A model generated the notes under the pieces. The model saw nothing but the letters and a program-made list of their open reading frames with translations. It made no database searches and was not told the DNA's origin. 64,000 bases of DNA, from assembly GCF_000198775.1 (NCBI RefSeq), contig NC_014722.1:1722867-1786866 (forward strand), in the 5' to 3' direction. Source of the DNA: Mycetohabitans rhizoxinica HKI 454 (lineage in GTDB: Bacteria > Pseudomonadota > Gammaproteobacteria > Burkholderiales > Burkholderiaceae). A program made the position numbers and the translations under genes. Shown here in pieces: positions 19,047-28,175 of this stretch. Within the stretch, counting starts at the first letter, position 1, and each line of letters opens with the position of its first letter.

Positions 19047-19550
19047 TCAGTCGTGCGGCAACGCTAATCCGCTGTAATCGTGCCCGAGCAGCGCACACAG
19101 CGCTTCCACCACGAGTTCGTGGTCCTGGCGTTGTGCAAGGCCCGACACGGTCACCGAACCGATCACGCCCGCGCCATGCACGGCCAATGGAAACGCGCCG
19201 CCGTGCGAGGCGTAATCGGCACACGACAGGCCATACTTGTCGGCCAGCGTGGCGCCAGACTGTGCAAGGCGCAGGCCCACCGCGTAAGAACTACGCCGGA
19301 AATGCTCCACCGTATTGCTCTTGCGGCGCACCCACCGCGCATTGTCCGGTGTCGCCCCCTGCAACGCGCAGTAAAACACCGGATGGCCGAAGGTGCGCAC
19401 GTCGATCGCGACCGCATGCGCCCTCGCCTTGGCGAGCTCATGCAAGTATGCGCCGAGCTGCCATCCAAAATCCGTGTCAAAGCGTGGCGCGACGAGCGTC
19501 TTTTCCTGAAGGACAATGTGCTGCAGGTCTCGAGTGATGTCCATGGGCAA
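19047..19550 (-). CDS. UPF0303 / GlcG-HbpS-like protein
   Basis: A 167-aa protein of the HbpS/GlcG-related (DUF336, UPF0303) fold. Visible are [20 protein letters not shown], the strongly conserved [20 protein letters not shown], and the C-terminal [20 protein letters not shown] with [14 protein letters not shown]. Related proteins bind haem or small ligands, but the exact role of UPF0303 members is unknown. The start may be 19550 or 19544 (MDITRD). Confidence 0.82.
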   Translation of the reverse strand: MPMDITRDLQHIVLQEKTLVAPRFDTDFGWQLGAYLHELAKARAHAVAIDVRTFGHPVFYCALQGATPDNARWVRRKSNTVEHFRRSSYAVGLRLAQSGATLADKYGLSCADYASHGGAFPLAVHGAGVIGSVTVSGLAQRQDHELVVEALCALLGHDYSGLALPHD

Positions 19551-19726
19551 TGAGTCCGGCCAGCCACGCCGCCGGTAAATAAGAAGTCGGCAAGGCCGGC
19601 CAAGATGAAGCCGATGAAGTCGCAGGCTCTCGCATAAGCCATCATTCTAGCGGCATGGCGGCGCTGCGCGGTGCATTCGCGAACCAGGCAGTCTGATGCT
19701 GCACTGACATTGCGCGCTGCACATCC

Positions 19727-19755
19727 TTGCACCGCAGAACGGACCTGTGTATAAT
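19727..19755 (+). promoter_or_regulatory. Sigma-70 promoter of tRNA-fMet
   Basis: The -35 element TTGCAC (19727-19732) and perfect -10 element TATAAT (19750-19755) are separated by 17 bases. They end 16 bases before the mature tRNA. The AT-rich discriminator is TTAATTCTTCAAGGGA. Confidence 0.85.
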
Positions 19756-19771
19756 TTAATTCTTCAAGGGA

Positions 19772-19849
<78 letters not shown>

Positions 19850-19861
19850 AATTATTTTTTC

Positions 19862-19897
19862 AAAAATCCCGGATTTCGCACGAAACCCGGGATTTTT
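19862..19897 (+). terminator. Rho-independent terminator of tRNA-fMet
   Basis: The arms AAAAATCCCGG (19862-19872) and CCGGGATTTTT (19887-19897) form an 11-bp stem with a short loop and a U-run, 12 bases past the tRNA. Confidence 0.9.
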
Positions 19898-20577
19898 GCT
19901 TTCTTCATCTTGGCGAGGACCAACTCGCCGATGCTGGATTCGGCAAGCCATTGCGCCAATCTGATGCCGCAAAAGCAGTTCGGGCGCGTTTGATCAAAAA
20001 CCGTATCCGTTTCCGCAGTGACATAAGGTTTTCCAGCCATAGAACCATCCCCACTGCCTGTCGACGATCAGCAGGGCACGGCGGATGGAATACGATTGCA
20101 TTGAGTTTTCCTGCCAAGCCGGCGATGAACGGAGAAGCGACAAGGCCCTGTCCATCGCTGATGGGACCTTGGAATGAATACCGCTATAGCTCAGTCACGC
20201 GCGCCGATCTGATGACCCGCCATAGGCGGCCCCGTGGTCACGGTGGTGGTCATTGTCTTGAGCGTAACGAAGTTCATGCGACGCATCATCATGAGCCGCA
20301 TTCAAAACATCGTTTACCCAGCAGCACCTATCTCTAGATATTTTTTCATCACCCAAGCCGCAGTCTAATCGATACGGCTCGGATCACAATCCGATGATGG
20401 GATGCTCGCGCCCATTCATGGTGCCAACGCCAGCCGTGCGACATTCGTCGCGCCTTTATTTGTGCCGCAGGCGAGCCGATCACGGGCGCGCTAGCGCGTC
20501 GGCGATGCAAAAACGCCAAATGTCGGCCACGCGCCCGATGTTAAACTGCGCACCATTGTCCCACCGACCCTCGATCG
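19898..20577 (+). other. Long intergenic stretch, probably decayed sequence
   Basis: About 680 bases with no intact gene or recognisable family. Short frames on both strands (for example 19852-20040 reverse) end without domains. Downstream of a tRNA gene this could be old mobile-element residue, but nothing identifies it. Confidence 0.4.
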
Positions 20578-21123
20578 ATGAAATTTTGTTCTGTCTGCGG
20601 CCACGTGGTGAGTCTGCGCGTGCCTCCCGGCGACAACCGCGAGCGCTTCGTGTGCGACAACTGCAATACAATTCACTATCAGAACCCACGTAACGTGGTC
20701 GGAACGGTCCCGGTCTGGGACAACAAGGTGCTACTGTGCCGCCGCGCGATCGAACCGCGCTATGGCTACTGGACATTGCCGGCTGGCTTCATGGAAATCG
20801 GCGAGACGACAGCGGAGGGGGCCGCACGCGAGACGCTGGAAGAAGCGGGCGCGCGCGTCGAGGTTCAAACACTGTTCACGCTGCTCAATGTGCCGCATGT
20901 GCACCAGGTTCACCTGTTCTACCTCGCGCGGTTGCTCGACATCGACGTGCAGGCCGGCGAGGAAAGCCTGGAGGTACGGCTATTCGATGAAGCGGATATC
21001 CCTTGGGATAAAATCGCGTTCCCGACCGTTGGGCAAACGCTGCGCTTTTACTTCGCCGATCGCGTCGCGGGCGGCTTCGGCCTACACACCGGCGACATCT
21101 TCCGCCCACTGCGCGACAGCTAG
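20578..21123 (+). CDS. NUDIX hydrolase with N-terminal zinc ribbon
   Basis: A 181-aa hydrolase of nucleoside-diphosphate derivatives. The N-terminus has a four-Cys zinc ribbon, [10 protein letters not shown] then [14 protein letters not shown]. The NUDIX box is complete: [20 protein letters not shown] followed by AGA. The C-terminal part [19 protein letters not shown] is family-typical. The ribbon recalls NADH pyrophosphatase-like proteins, but the substrate is not certain. It is in the usual position upstream of aat. Confidence 0.9.
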   Translation: MKFCSVCGHVVSLRVPPGDNRERFVCDNCNTIHYQNPRNVVGTVPVWDNKVLLCRRAIEPRYGYWTLPAGFMEIGETTAEGAARETLEEAGARVEVQTLFTLLNVPHVHQVHLFYLARLLDIDVQAGEESLEVRLFDEADIPWDKIAFPTVGQTLRFYFADRVAGGFGLHTGDIFRPLRDS

Positions 21124-21191
21124 TCCCGCGCGCGGGTCACACGTCGCGCAGCGTCGCGGCGCAACGCCCGTGCCGACACGCCAATCTCACT

Positions 21192-21932
21192 ATGGTCCCC
21201 TGGCTCAGCCCCGACGATCCGTTCCCGCCACTTGAGCGCGCGCTGGACGAAGCCAGCGGCGCACCCGGCCTACTCGCCGCGAGTGCCGAACTGGATCCGC
21301 GACAACTACTCGATGCGTACCAGCACGGCATCTTCCCATGGTACTCGAAGGGCCAGCCCGTGCTGTGGTGGAGTCCCGATCCGCGCATGATCCTGGTGCC
21401 CAGCGAATTCAAGGTGTCGATTTCGCTGCGCAAGAGCCTGAAAAAAGTCCTGCGCGAACCTTCTTGGGAGATCCGCGTGGACGCTGGCTTTGCCGATGTG
21501 ATGCACGCGTGTGCAAACGCGAACCGGCATGGGCAGCATGGCACGTGGATCACGCCCGAAGTGATCGCCGCCTATGAGGCGTTGCACCGCGCCGGCTTGG
21601 CCCATAGCGTCGAAACCTGGGTCGAGGGCCAACGCGTCGGCGGTCTGTACGGCGTGAGCTTGGGTCGCATGTTCTACGGCGAGTCGATGTTCGCACACCG
21701 TACGGACGCGTCGAAGGTTGCCCTCGCCGCGCTCATTGCGCATTTGCGTGAGCACCGGGTTGACATGGTCGATTGCCAACAAAACACCGCTCACCTTGCC
21801 TCGCTGGGCGCGCGTGAAGTATCGCGTCGCACGTTTATCGCCCATATGCGCGCCGCGATACGGCACTCGCCAATCCCGTGGCAATTCGACAAGCACGTGC
21901 TGCATCGATACTGGAACAACAGTCGCAACTAA
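21192..21932 (+). CDS. aat: Leucyl/phenylalanyl-tRNA--protein transferase
   Basis: This enzyme transfers Leu or Phe from tRNA to N-terminal Arg/Lys of proteins, creating N-degrons for ClpS-ClpAP. Hallmarks are [67 protein letters not shown], and [19 protein letters not shown]. The length of 246 aa is normal. It is paired with the bpt N-end-rule transferase downstream, the standard Burkholderia arrangement. Confidence 0.97.
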   Translation: MVPWLSPDDPFPPLERALDEASGAPGLLAASAELDPRQLLDAYQHGIFPWYSKGQPVLWWSPDPRMILVPSEFKVSISLRKSLKKVLREPSWEIRVDAGFADVMHACANANRHGQHGTWITPEVIAAYEALHRAGLAHSVETWVEGQRVGGLYGVSLGRMFYGESMFAHRTDASKVALAALIAHLREHRVDMVDCQQNTAHLASLGAREVSRRTFIAHMRAAIRHSPIPWQFDKHVLHRYWNNSRN

Positions 21933-22272
21933 TGCGCCCGGACCGCGCGACGGGTCCTGCCGCTGGAGTCGAAAGCCATTTGCAAGCTGCGCGCCCAACG
22001 CAACGCGGTGCGCGGGCCCACACTGTCCGATAAGCTTATTGAAATGGCGGCCCTATAAGGGACACCCTGCTGCTTGGCAAGAACTTGCGTACGGTGGAAA
22101 CCTTCGACTATGCCGCTCGGGGGACCTGCGCCACAACCTGCCATCATTTCGTGATACCGTTGTTACAGCCTCGTGTGCTGGCTTGATTTGGCTGCCGCAA
22201 ACATGCCATCGGCACCGAAGCGATCTGATGTCGCCACATATTGGGCAAACGATTGCTGTGTGAAGGGCTGAC
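21933..22272 (+). other. Intergenic stretch between aat and bpt
   Basis: About 340 bases. A reverse-strand stretch reading GIVEGFHRTQVLAKQQGVPY is reminiscent of small DNA-binding antitoxin-type proteins, but no intact gene is present. Probably degraded sequence inserted between two genes that are usually close together. Confidence 0.35.
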
Positions 22273-23127
22273 GTGACCTACCTTAACGAACTGCCGATAT
22301 CGCCGCTGTCAGCGCTGCAATTCTATGCGACAGCGCCCTACCCCTGCAGCTACCTGGAGGGACGCATTGCGCGTTCACAGGTCGCCACACCAAGCCACCT
22401 GATCAACTCAGATGTTTACACCGAATTGGTCAAGGCAGGCTTCCGGCGCTCTGGGGTCTTCACTTACCGGCCCTATTGCGACGGCTGTCGCGCCTGCGTG
22501 CCGGTGCGTGTGCCCGTCGAGCGCTTCGATGCAAGCCGGACCCAGCGCAAGGTGTGGCGCCGTCATCATGAGTTGATCGCGACGGTCTCGCCGCTGCAAT
22601 ATGATGAGGAACACTACGCATTGTATATACGCTACCAAGCCGCACGGCATGCCGGTGGTGGAATGGATTGTGACAGCCGCGATCAGTACGAGCAGTTCCT
22701 ACTGCAAAGCCGCATCAACTCGCGGCTGGTCGAGTTCCGCGAGCCGTACGAGCCACGCGGCACGACGCGCTCACGTGCAGTGCGCGAAGCTGCGAGCCCT
22801 CGCAAGGGCAAACTGCGCATGGTCAGCATGATTGACATCCTCGGCGATGGCTTGTCCTCGGTCTATGCGTTCTACGAACCTGATGTCGAGCGCTCGAGCT
22901 TCGGTACCTACAACATCCTGTGGCAGATTGAGCAGGCACGCAGTCTGAAGTTGCCGTACGTGTACTTGGGCTACTGGATTCGCGAAAGCAGCAAGATGGC
23001 GTACAAGGCGAATTTCAGGCCGCTCGAGGGACTGGTCGAAGGTCAATGGCGCGATCTAGAGTCTGCAGGGGCCGACACGCCGCCGCTCGATGCCGCCATC
23101 GAACGGCTTGCGCGCCCGGTAAAATAA
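22273..23127 (+). CDS. bpt: Aspartate/glutamate leucyltransferase (bacterial arginyltransferase-like, Bpt)
   Basis: This enzyme attaches Leu to N-terminal Asp/Glu of proteins, feeding the bacterial N-end rule. It starts with GTG at 22273. The family signature is [20 protein letters not shown], then the Cys-rich [59 protein letters not shown], and [20 protein letters not shown]. At 284 aa it is slightly longer than average, because of an insert near [20 protein letters not shown]. Confidence 0.95.
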   Translation: MTYLNELPISPLSALQFYATAPYPCSYLEGRIARSQVATPSHLINSDVYTELVKAGFRRSGVFTYRPYCDGCRACVPVRVPVERFDASRTQRKVWRRHHELIATVSPLQYDEEHYALYIRYQAARHAGGGMDCDSRDQYEQFLLQSRINSRLVEFREPYEPRGTTRSRAVREAASPRKGKLRMVSMIDILGDGLSSVYAFYEPDVERSSFGTYNILWQIEQARSLKLPYVYLGYWIRESSKMAYKANFRPLEGLVEGQWRDLESAGADTPPLDAAIERLARPVK

Positions 23128-23166
23128 CGGGTTTTCGACTCAGGGCCGTCGGCCCAGCCCACTTCC

Positions 23167-24213
23167 GTGCTCAGTTCCCTTTATCCGCTCGCACGGGCGC
23201 GCCTGTTCCGCATGGATGCGGAGGACGCCCATCACTTAACACTGCGCCTGCTGGGCGCGGCCGCCCGCACCGGCCTCGCGCGTTGCCTCGCCCCGCACGC
23301 ACCCGATGCGCCGCGCACCGTGATGGGCTTGACATTTCGTAACCCGGTGGGGCTTGCCGCTGGCCTGGACAAGGATGGCGCTTGCATCGACGGTTTGGCG
23401 GCGCTCGGCTTTGGCTTTATCGAGGTCGGCACGGTGACGCCGCGCCCACAACCGGGCAATCCACGCCCGCGCCTGTTCCGGCTGCCCCAGGCCGATGCGT
23501 TGATCAACCGGATGGGCTTCAACAACCATGGCGTGGACGCGTTCGTCGCCAATGTGCGAGCCGCACGCTATCGTGGCGTGTTGGGGCTAAACATTGGCAA
23601 GAATGCCGATACGCCAATCGAGCGCGCGCTTGACGACTACCTGTACTGCCTGGAGCGCGTCTATCCGTTCGCCAGCTATGTGGCGATCAATATCTCGTCG
23701 CCGAATACAAAGAACCTGCGCCAGTTGCAAGCCGCCGGCGAACTGGATGCGCTACTGGGCGCGCTCAAGGACAAACAACAGCGGCTGGCGGACCTGCACG
23801 GCAAGCAGGTGCCACTGGCGCTGAAAATCGCGCCAGATCTTGACGACGAGCAGATCAAGTCGATTGCGCACACGCTGCTGCGGCACCGTATCGATGGCGT
23901 GATTGCGACCAATACCACGCTGTCGCGCACCGCGGTGCAGGGCCTGCGCGATAGTGACGAGGCTGGCGGCCTGTCCGGGCGGCCGGTGTTCGACCCGTCC
24001 AACCGGGTAATCCAGCAATTGCACGCGCAATTGGGCGACGCGGTGCCGATCATCGGCGTGGGCGGAATTTTTAGTGGCGAGGACGCGAACGCAAAGCTTG
24101 CAGCCGGTGCCTCGTTGGTGCAGCTTTATACCGGCCTGATCTACCGCGGCCCGACGCTGGTGGCCGAATGCGTGCGTGCCACCGCTGGCCATCGCGATTC
24201 ATGCGTAATATAG
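23167..24213 (+). CDS. pyrD: Dihydroorotate dehydrogenase (quinone), class 2
   Basis: This membrane-associated flavoenzyme oxidises dihydroorotate to orotate with quinone in pyrimidine synthesis. It starts with GTG at 23167. Class 2 features are an N-terminal amphipathic extension, [13 protein letters not shown], the catalytic Ser region [30 protein letters not shown], and the FMN-phosphate site [15 protein letters not shown]. At 348 aa it is full length. It is the last gene of the NUDIX-aat-bpt-pyrD block. Confidence 0.97.
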   Translation: MLSSLYPLARARLFRMDAEDAHHLTLRLLGAAARTGLARCLAPHAPDAPRTVMGLTFRNPVGLAAGLDKDGACIDGLAALGFGFIEVGTVTPRPQPGNPRPRLFRLPQADALINRMGFNNHGVDAFVANVRAARYRGVLGLNIGKNADTPIERALDDYLYCLERVYPFASYVAINISSPNTKNLRQLQAAGELDALLGALKDKQQRLADLHGKQVPLALKIAPDLDDEQIKSIAHTLLRHRIDGVIATNTTLSRTAVQGLRDSDEAGGLSGRPVFDPSNRVIQQLHAQLGDAVPIIGVGGIFSGEDANAKLAAGASLVQLYTGLIYRGPTLVAECVRATAGHRDSCVI

Positions 24214-24296
24214 GCATCTGAAATTGATAGTTAAGTTTTAATGACGGTTTCACTATGATGACCGCCATCTGTCACTACCCGCCAAGAGGGAAAACG

Positions 24297-25097
24297 ATGA
24301 AACTTTCGTTGCTCAGGAAATGGCTCGCCGCGGCGCTGGTCGGCGGCGCACTCGGCGCGGCCGCCGTGGCCGCACCAGCCGCCGACCTGCTCGACCAGGT
24401 CAAGGAGCACGGCACGCTGCGCATCGGTCTCGAAGGGACTTATCCGCCATTCAACTTCCGCGATGCCCATGGCGAACTTGTCGGCTACGACGTGGACGTG
24501 GCCAAGGCGATCGCGCTGCGGCTCGGCGTGAAGCCCGAGTTCATCACCACTGAATGGAGCGGCATCATCGCCGGACTGCAGGCCGGCAAGTTCGACGTGA
24601 TCGTGAACCAGGTCGGTATCACGCCCGTGCGACAGCAGACGTTCGACTTTTCTCAGCCCTATACGTACTCGGTCGCGCAACTGATCCAGCGCAAGGACGA
24701 TTCGCGCCAGTTCAAATCACTCGACAACCTGAAAGGCAAGAAGCTTGGCGTGAGCTTAGGCTCGAACTACAACGACATGGCCAAGTCGGTGCCTGGCATT
24801 GAGGTGAAGACCTACCCGGGTGCGCCCGAGTATCTGCGCGATCTGGCGGCGGGCCGCATCGACGCGGCGCTCAACGACCGGCTGATGCTCGCATACTTGA
24901 TCAAGACCAACGCGCTACCATTGCGTCCGAGCAGCACGCTGGGCCAGCAGGAAAAGGTGGGTATCCCATTCAAGAAAGGCAACCCGAAGTTCGCCAAAGC
25001 CATCGACGACGCCATTGCTCAACTCAAGGCCGACGGGACGCTGCCGAAGATCTCCGACAAGTGGTTCGGCCTCGACGTGACCCGACCACTGAAGTAA
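24297..25097 (+). CDS. Polar amino-acid (probably cystine) ABC transporter binding protein
   Basis: The start at 24297 follows AAGAGGGAAAACG; the frame opens 42 bases earlier but the signal peptide begins here (MKLSLLRKWLAAALVGGALG with cleavage near APAAD). Domain family 3 features are LRIGLEGTYPPFNFRDAHGE, VGYDVDVAKAIALRLGVKPE, GLQAGKFDVIVNQVGIT and LKGKKLGVSLGSNYNDM. The closest pattern is the cystine-binding FliY/TcyA group. It is followed 12 bases later by its permease. Confidence 0.85.
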   Translation: MKLSLLRKWLAAALVGGALGAAAVAAPAADLLDQVKEHGTLRIGLEGTYPPFNFRDAHGELVGYDVDVAKAIALRLGVKPEFITTEWSGIIAGLQAGKFDVIVNQVGITPVRQQTFDFSQPYTYSVAQLIQRKDDSRQFKSLDNLKGKKLGVSLGSNYNDMAKSVPGIEVKTYPGAPEYLRDLAAGRIDAALNDRLMLAYLIKTNALPLRPSSTLGQQEKVGIPFKKGNPKFAKAIDDAIAQLKADGTLPKISDKWFGLDVTRPLK

Positions 25098-25109
25098 GCT
25101 GCCACCTCG

Positions 25110-25769
25110 ATGTCACCGTTGACGTTGTTGCTGCAGTCCGCCCCCGCGCTCGCCGCGGGTGCGTTGCTAACGATCAAGTTTGCGCTGCTATCGATGGCAT
25201 TCGGGCTAGCCGGCGGCATGTCCATCGCGCTGATGAGCATCAGCGAGCGGCGTTGGCCGGTGAGCGCCGCACGCGCATACGTCAGCATCATGCGCGGCAC
25301 GCCGCTGCTGGTGCAGATCTTCGTCGTCTACTACGGCCTGCCGAGCGTGGGCATCGAGTTGGATCCGACGCCGGCCGGCGTGCTGGCGTTGTCCGCGAAC
25401 GTCTCCGCGTACCTGTCCGAGAGTATGCGCGGCGCAATCCTGGGCATCGCACGCGGCCAATGGCTCGCCGCGTACAGCCTAGGCCTGTCGCGCCAGCAGA
25501 CGCTGCGCTACGTAGTCGGGCCCCAAGCGCTGCGTATCGCAGTGCCGAGCCTGTCCAATAGCCTAATCAGCCTGGTCAAGGACACCTCGCTGGTGTCGGT
25601 GATCACCGTGACCGAACTGCTGCACAGCGCGCAGGAAGTGATCGCGGCCACCTACCAGCCGCTGCCGCTTTATGTCGGCGCAGCAAGTGTGTACTGGGTA
25701 CTGTGCCACCTGCTTGAGGGGCTCCAGCACCGGCTCGAACGCTACCTCGCACTGCCCACGCGGCACTGA
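25110..25769 (+). CDS. Polar amino-acid (probably cystine) ABC transporter permease
   Basis: A 219-aa permease of the His/Glu/Gln/Arg/opine three-TM family. Motifs include YVSIMRGTPLLVQIFVVYYG, AYLSESMRGAILGIARGQWL, the EAA loop in AAYSLGLSRQQTLRYVVGPQ, and NSLISLVKDTSLVSVITVTE. It is co-transcribed with the binding protein. The ATPase gene normally found immediately downstream is absent; the next frame is a glycosyltransferase start 211 bases away. Confidence 0.88.
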   Translation: MSPLTLLLQSAPALAAGALLTIKFALLSMAFGLAGGMSIALMSISERRWPVSAARAYVSIMRGTPLLVQIFVVYYGLPSVGIELDPTPAGVLALSANVSAYLSESMRGAILGIARGQWLAAYSLGLSRQQTLRYVVGPQALRIAVPSLSNSLISLVKDTSLVSVITVTELLHSAQEVIAATYQPLPLYVGAASVYWVLCHLLEGLQHRLERYLALPTRH

Positions 25770-25980
25770 GCGGCCATGCGCTCAGCCTGCTCCGCGCGGT
25801 ATGCGGGCGGCGAGCGCACTTCACGCACTGTGTGCCCGGTGCGCATCATTGTGCGCCCCCGTACATAGATAACGCTGAGTGCTGCCGATAATGGCCCGAG
25901 TGGCCATGATGCGCAGGGCGCACACGGCGTCAACACCGCGTCAGCCGCAAGGCCGAAACCTAATCCGAGAGGACCCACGT

Positions 25981-27255
25981 TTGAAGGTAGCGATTGTTCA
26001 CGACTGGCTGGTCGTCCATGGCGGCGCCGAACGGGTGCTCGCCCAGATGATCGACTGTTTCCCGCAAGCGGACATCTTCAGCCTGGTCGACTTCCTGGAA
26101 GACCGCTCGTGCCTGCGCGGCAAGCCGGTCCACACTTCGTTTATTCAGAAGCTGCCCATGGCCCGGCGCAAGTACCGCGGCTACCTACCGCTATTTCCAC
26201 TGGCGATCGAGCAATTTGATCTGTCCGGCTACGACGTGATCCTGTCCAGCTCGTACGCCGTGGCCAAGGGCGTGCTGAACGGGCCCGACCAGCTACACGT
26301 GAGCTATGTGCATTCGCCAGTGCGCTACGCATGGGATTTGCAGCACCAGTACCTGAGCGAGGCGGGGCTCACGCGCGGCGTGAAATCCGTGCTCGCGCGC
26401 GCGCTGCTGCACTACATCCGCAACTGGGACGCGCGTTCAGCCAACGGCGTGGACCTAATCGCAGCAAACTCGCGTTTTGTCGCGCGGCGCATCCGCAAGG
26501 TCTATCGTCGCGAATCGACGGTCATTTATCCGCCAGTGGACGTTGAGCACCTGCAGTTGAATACTGCCAAAGAGGACTTCTATCTGACCGCGTCCAGAAT
26601 GGTGCCCTATAAGCGCATTGACCTGATCGTGGACGCCTTTTCCCGGATGCCACAGCGCAAGCTGGTCGTCATCGGCGATGGCCCGGAGATGGCCAAGATC
26701 CGCGCGTTGGCAGGCCCGAACGTGACGCTGCTCGGCTATCAACCCTTCGACGTGTTGCATTCACACCTGCAGCGTGCCAAGGCCTTCGTGTTTGCCGCCG
26801 AGGAAGACTTTGGCATTTCACCAGTCGAAGCACAGGCATGTGGCACGCCCGTCATCGCCTACGGTAAGGGCGGCGCGCTCGAATCGGTGCGCGCCCATAC
26901 CGACGCACAACCCACCGGCCTGTTCTTCGATGCGCAAACCACGCCCGCGTTGATCGATGCCATCGAGCGGTTCGAGGCGCTGCCCCACGGCACGTTCGAG
27001 CCGCTCGCGTGCCGCGCCAACGCGCAACGCTTTTCTGCGGATCGCTTCCGCGCCGCGTTTTCCAACTTGGTTATGGAAGGCTACCAGCGGCTGCAGGCTG
27101 AATTGGCGTCGCCAGTCAACGATCCAGCGCGCAACGACGTGCCGTCGTATGCGATCATGCCAGACCAGCCGGCTGTCGCCACCACGCTGGCGTGCGCGCC
27201 GTCCAGTCGCGTAAGCTGCTGCGCACCGCGCCCGATACGCATCCCCAGTTTGTGA
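25981..27255 (+). CDS. GT4-family glycosyltransferase (probable mannosyltransferase)
   Basis: The start is TTG at 25981 behind AGAGGA (MKVAIVHDWLVVHGGAERVL); the longer frame upstream is not coding-like. This GT-B enzyme transfers a sugar from a nucleotide donor to a lipid-linked glycan. Motifs are YVHSPVRYAWDLQHQYL, the donor-site region FYLTASRMVPYKRIDLIVDA, VVIGDGPEMAKIRALAGPNV and the EX7E motif EEDFGISPVEAQACGTPVIA. The last 45 residues are unlike the family and run to a stop just before a manC-derived fragment, so the C-terminus may be rearranged. First gene of the polysaccharide locus. Confidence 0.88.
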   Translation: MKVAIVHDWLVVHGGAERVLAQMIDCFPQADIFSLVDFLEDRSCLRGKPVHTSFIQKLPMARRKYRGYLPLFPLAIEQFDLSGYDVILSSSYAVAKGVLNGPDQLHVSYVHSPVRYAWDLQHQYLSEAGLTRGVKSVLARALLHYIRNWDARSANGVDLIAANSRFVARRIRKVYRRESTVIYPPVDVEHLQLNTAKEDFYLTASRMVPYKRIDLIVDAFSRMPQRKLVVIGDGPEMAKIRALAGPNVTLLGYQPFDVLHSHLQRAKAFVFAAEEDFGISPVEAQACGTPVIAYGKGGALESVRAHTDAQPTGLFFDAQTTPALIDAIERFEALPHGTFEPLACRANAQRFSADRFRAAFSNLVMEGYQRLQAELASPVNDPARNDVPSYAIMPDQPAVATTLACAPSSRVSCCAPRPIRIPSL

Positions 27256-27304
27256 TCTTCAAAGGCACGGAGGACAGCTTCGCGCATTCCGAAGGATGCC
27301 TGAC
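27256..27304 (+). repeat. 49-bp fragment of manC
   Basis: This segment matches manC positions 33899-33947 at 46 of 49 bases (core GGCACGGAGGACAGCTTCGC). It begins directly after the glycosyltransferase stop codon. It is a scrap of a second, deleted manC copy or a duplication end-point. Confidence 0.85.
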
Positions 27305-27530
27305 TGATACATCGCCATCTTGACTACGCCGCAATCCCGCTCGATATGGAGCACGTGGACACCACCGCGCTGCTCGATGTCGCGAAACGTGACGCGGCGA
27401 CCATACAGCGAATGCCAACGATGATGGCACTCGACTTCCTGTCTGATATAGGCGCAATGAACGAGAACGTGCGAACGGCCTGATTGCATCTCGCCCACGT
27501 CGCTCGAGATCGCCACGCGTTGGACTTAAT
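27305..27530 (-). pseudogene. Possible IS accessory-protein (DUF5372-like) remnant
   Basis: The reverse frame starting at 27516 reads SGRSHVLVHCAYIRQEVECH then HRWHSLYGRRVTFRDIEQRG. This resembles the small accessory proteins that precede some integrase-type IS transposases (an HPLYGRRV-like core). No transposase follows. The assignment is tentative. Confidence 0.35.
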
Positions 27531-27871
27531 GTAACGATTTAATTTTTGTCGTTCATTTTGTAGATATTACAGCGCTATCCCAAAGCGCTTTGCGGCTACA
27601 TCGTGCGTAACTGACGCAAACACCGTCCCTCAATTGTCTCGATGATCAAACGCGTCATTAACGACATCAGCCAAATTTGCTTCCCTGCTCTCAAGCGCAG
27701 CATTTAGAGCTATGTCAAACCGCCAATACGCTTAGGATTTAAGCACATGGCTTTTGCAATGTACTATTCTCTTACTAAGCTGAATTCAGCCATGTCGTTC
27801 ATAAATGACATCGGCCTCGGGGCCACTCATAATGTTGGTGGCGTTTTTAAGCTATGAAAAAGGAGATTCTC
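27531..27871 (+). other. AT-rich leader region of the lasso precursor gene
   Basis: About 340 low-GC bases with no gene. A weak promoter-like pair TTAAGC (27739-27744) and TACTAT (27762-27767) with a 17-base spacer lies about 105 bases before the precursor start. The region ends with the AAAAAGGAG ribosome site. Confidence 0.3.
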
Positions 27872-28012
27872 ATGGATCAGTCCCAAAGCATGAATTATCA
27901 AGCATTGGATTTGCCGCTGGATGACGAATCACTGATGGAACTGTGCGCTTCCGAGTCGACGCTAGGTGGCTCAGGGCAATATAGGGAGGCTGGTGTTGGC
28001 CGCTTCCTATAA
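27872..28012 (+). CDS. Lasso peptide precursor (burhizin/mycetohabin-like), orphan
   Basis: A 46-residue precursor behind a strong ribosome site (AAAAAGGAG, seven bases before ATG). The leader, residues 1-31, starts MDQSQSMNYQALDLPLDDES and ends LMELCASESTL. Thr30 at the -2 position is the hallmark recognised by lasso maturation enzymes. The core is GGSGQYREAGVGRFL: Gly1 and Glu8 would form an eight-residue macrolactam ring, with a seven-residue tail carrying bulky Arg13 and Phe14 as possible plugs. From memory, the ring GGxGQYxE is shared with burhizin of Mycetohabitans rhizoxinica. No B (protease/RRE), C (cyclase) or transporter gene is seen in the window, so it depends on enzymes elsewhere. 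Expression is not proven. Confidence 0.87.
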   Translation: MDQSQSMNYQALDLPLDDESLMELCASESTLGGSGQYREAGVGRFL

Positions 28013-28035
28013 TCATTAGTTTGGTATAAAAGCTT

Positions 28036-28111
28036 ACGCTAAGCAATACGCCGAGCACTGGCCTACATGGATGTATATGCGTGGCAGGCGTTGTGAGGGA
28101 TTGCTTAGCGT
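28036..28111. repeat. Inverted repeat downstream of the lasso gene
   Basis: Exact 12-base arms ACGCTAAGCAAT (28036-28047) and ATTGCTTAGCGT (28100-28111) are separated by 52 bases. There is no U-tract next to the second arm. It could be an extended RNA hairpin protecting the short transcript, a mobile-element trace, or chance. Confidence 0.6.
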
Positions 28112-28175
28112 CGCGACGCTGTGCTGGTCGCGCCATCAATACGCCGAACTCGTGTTTGGTCCCCTTCCGTTCCCG

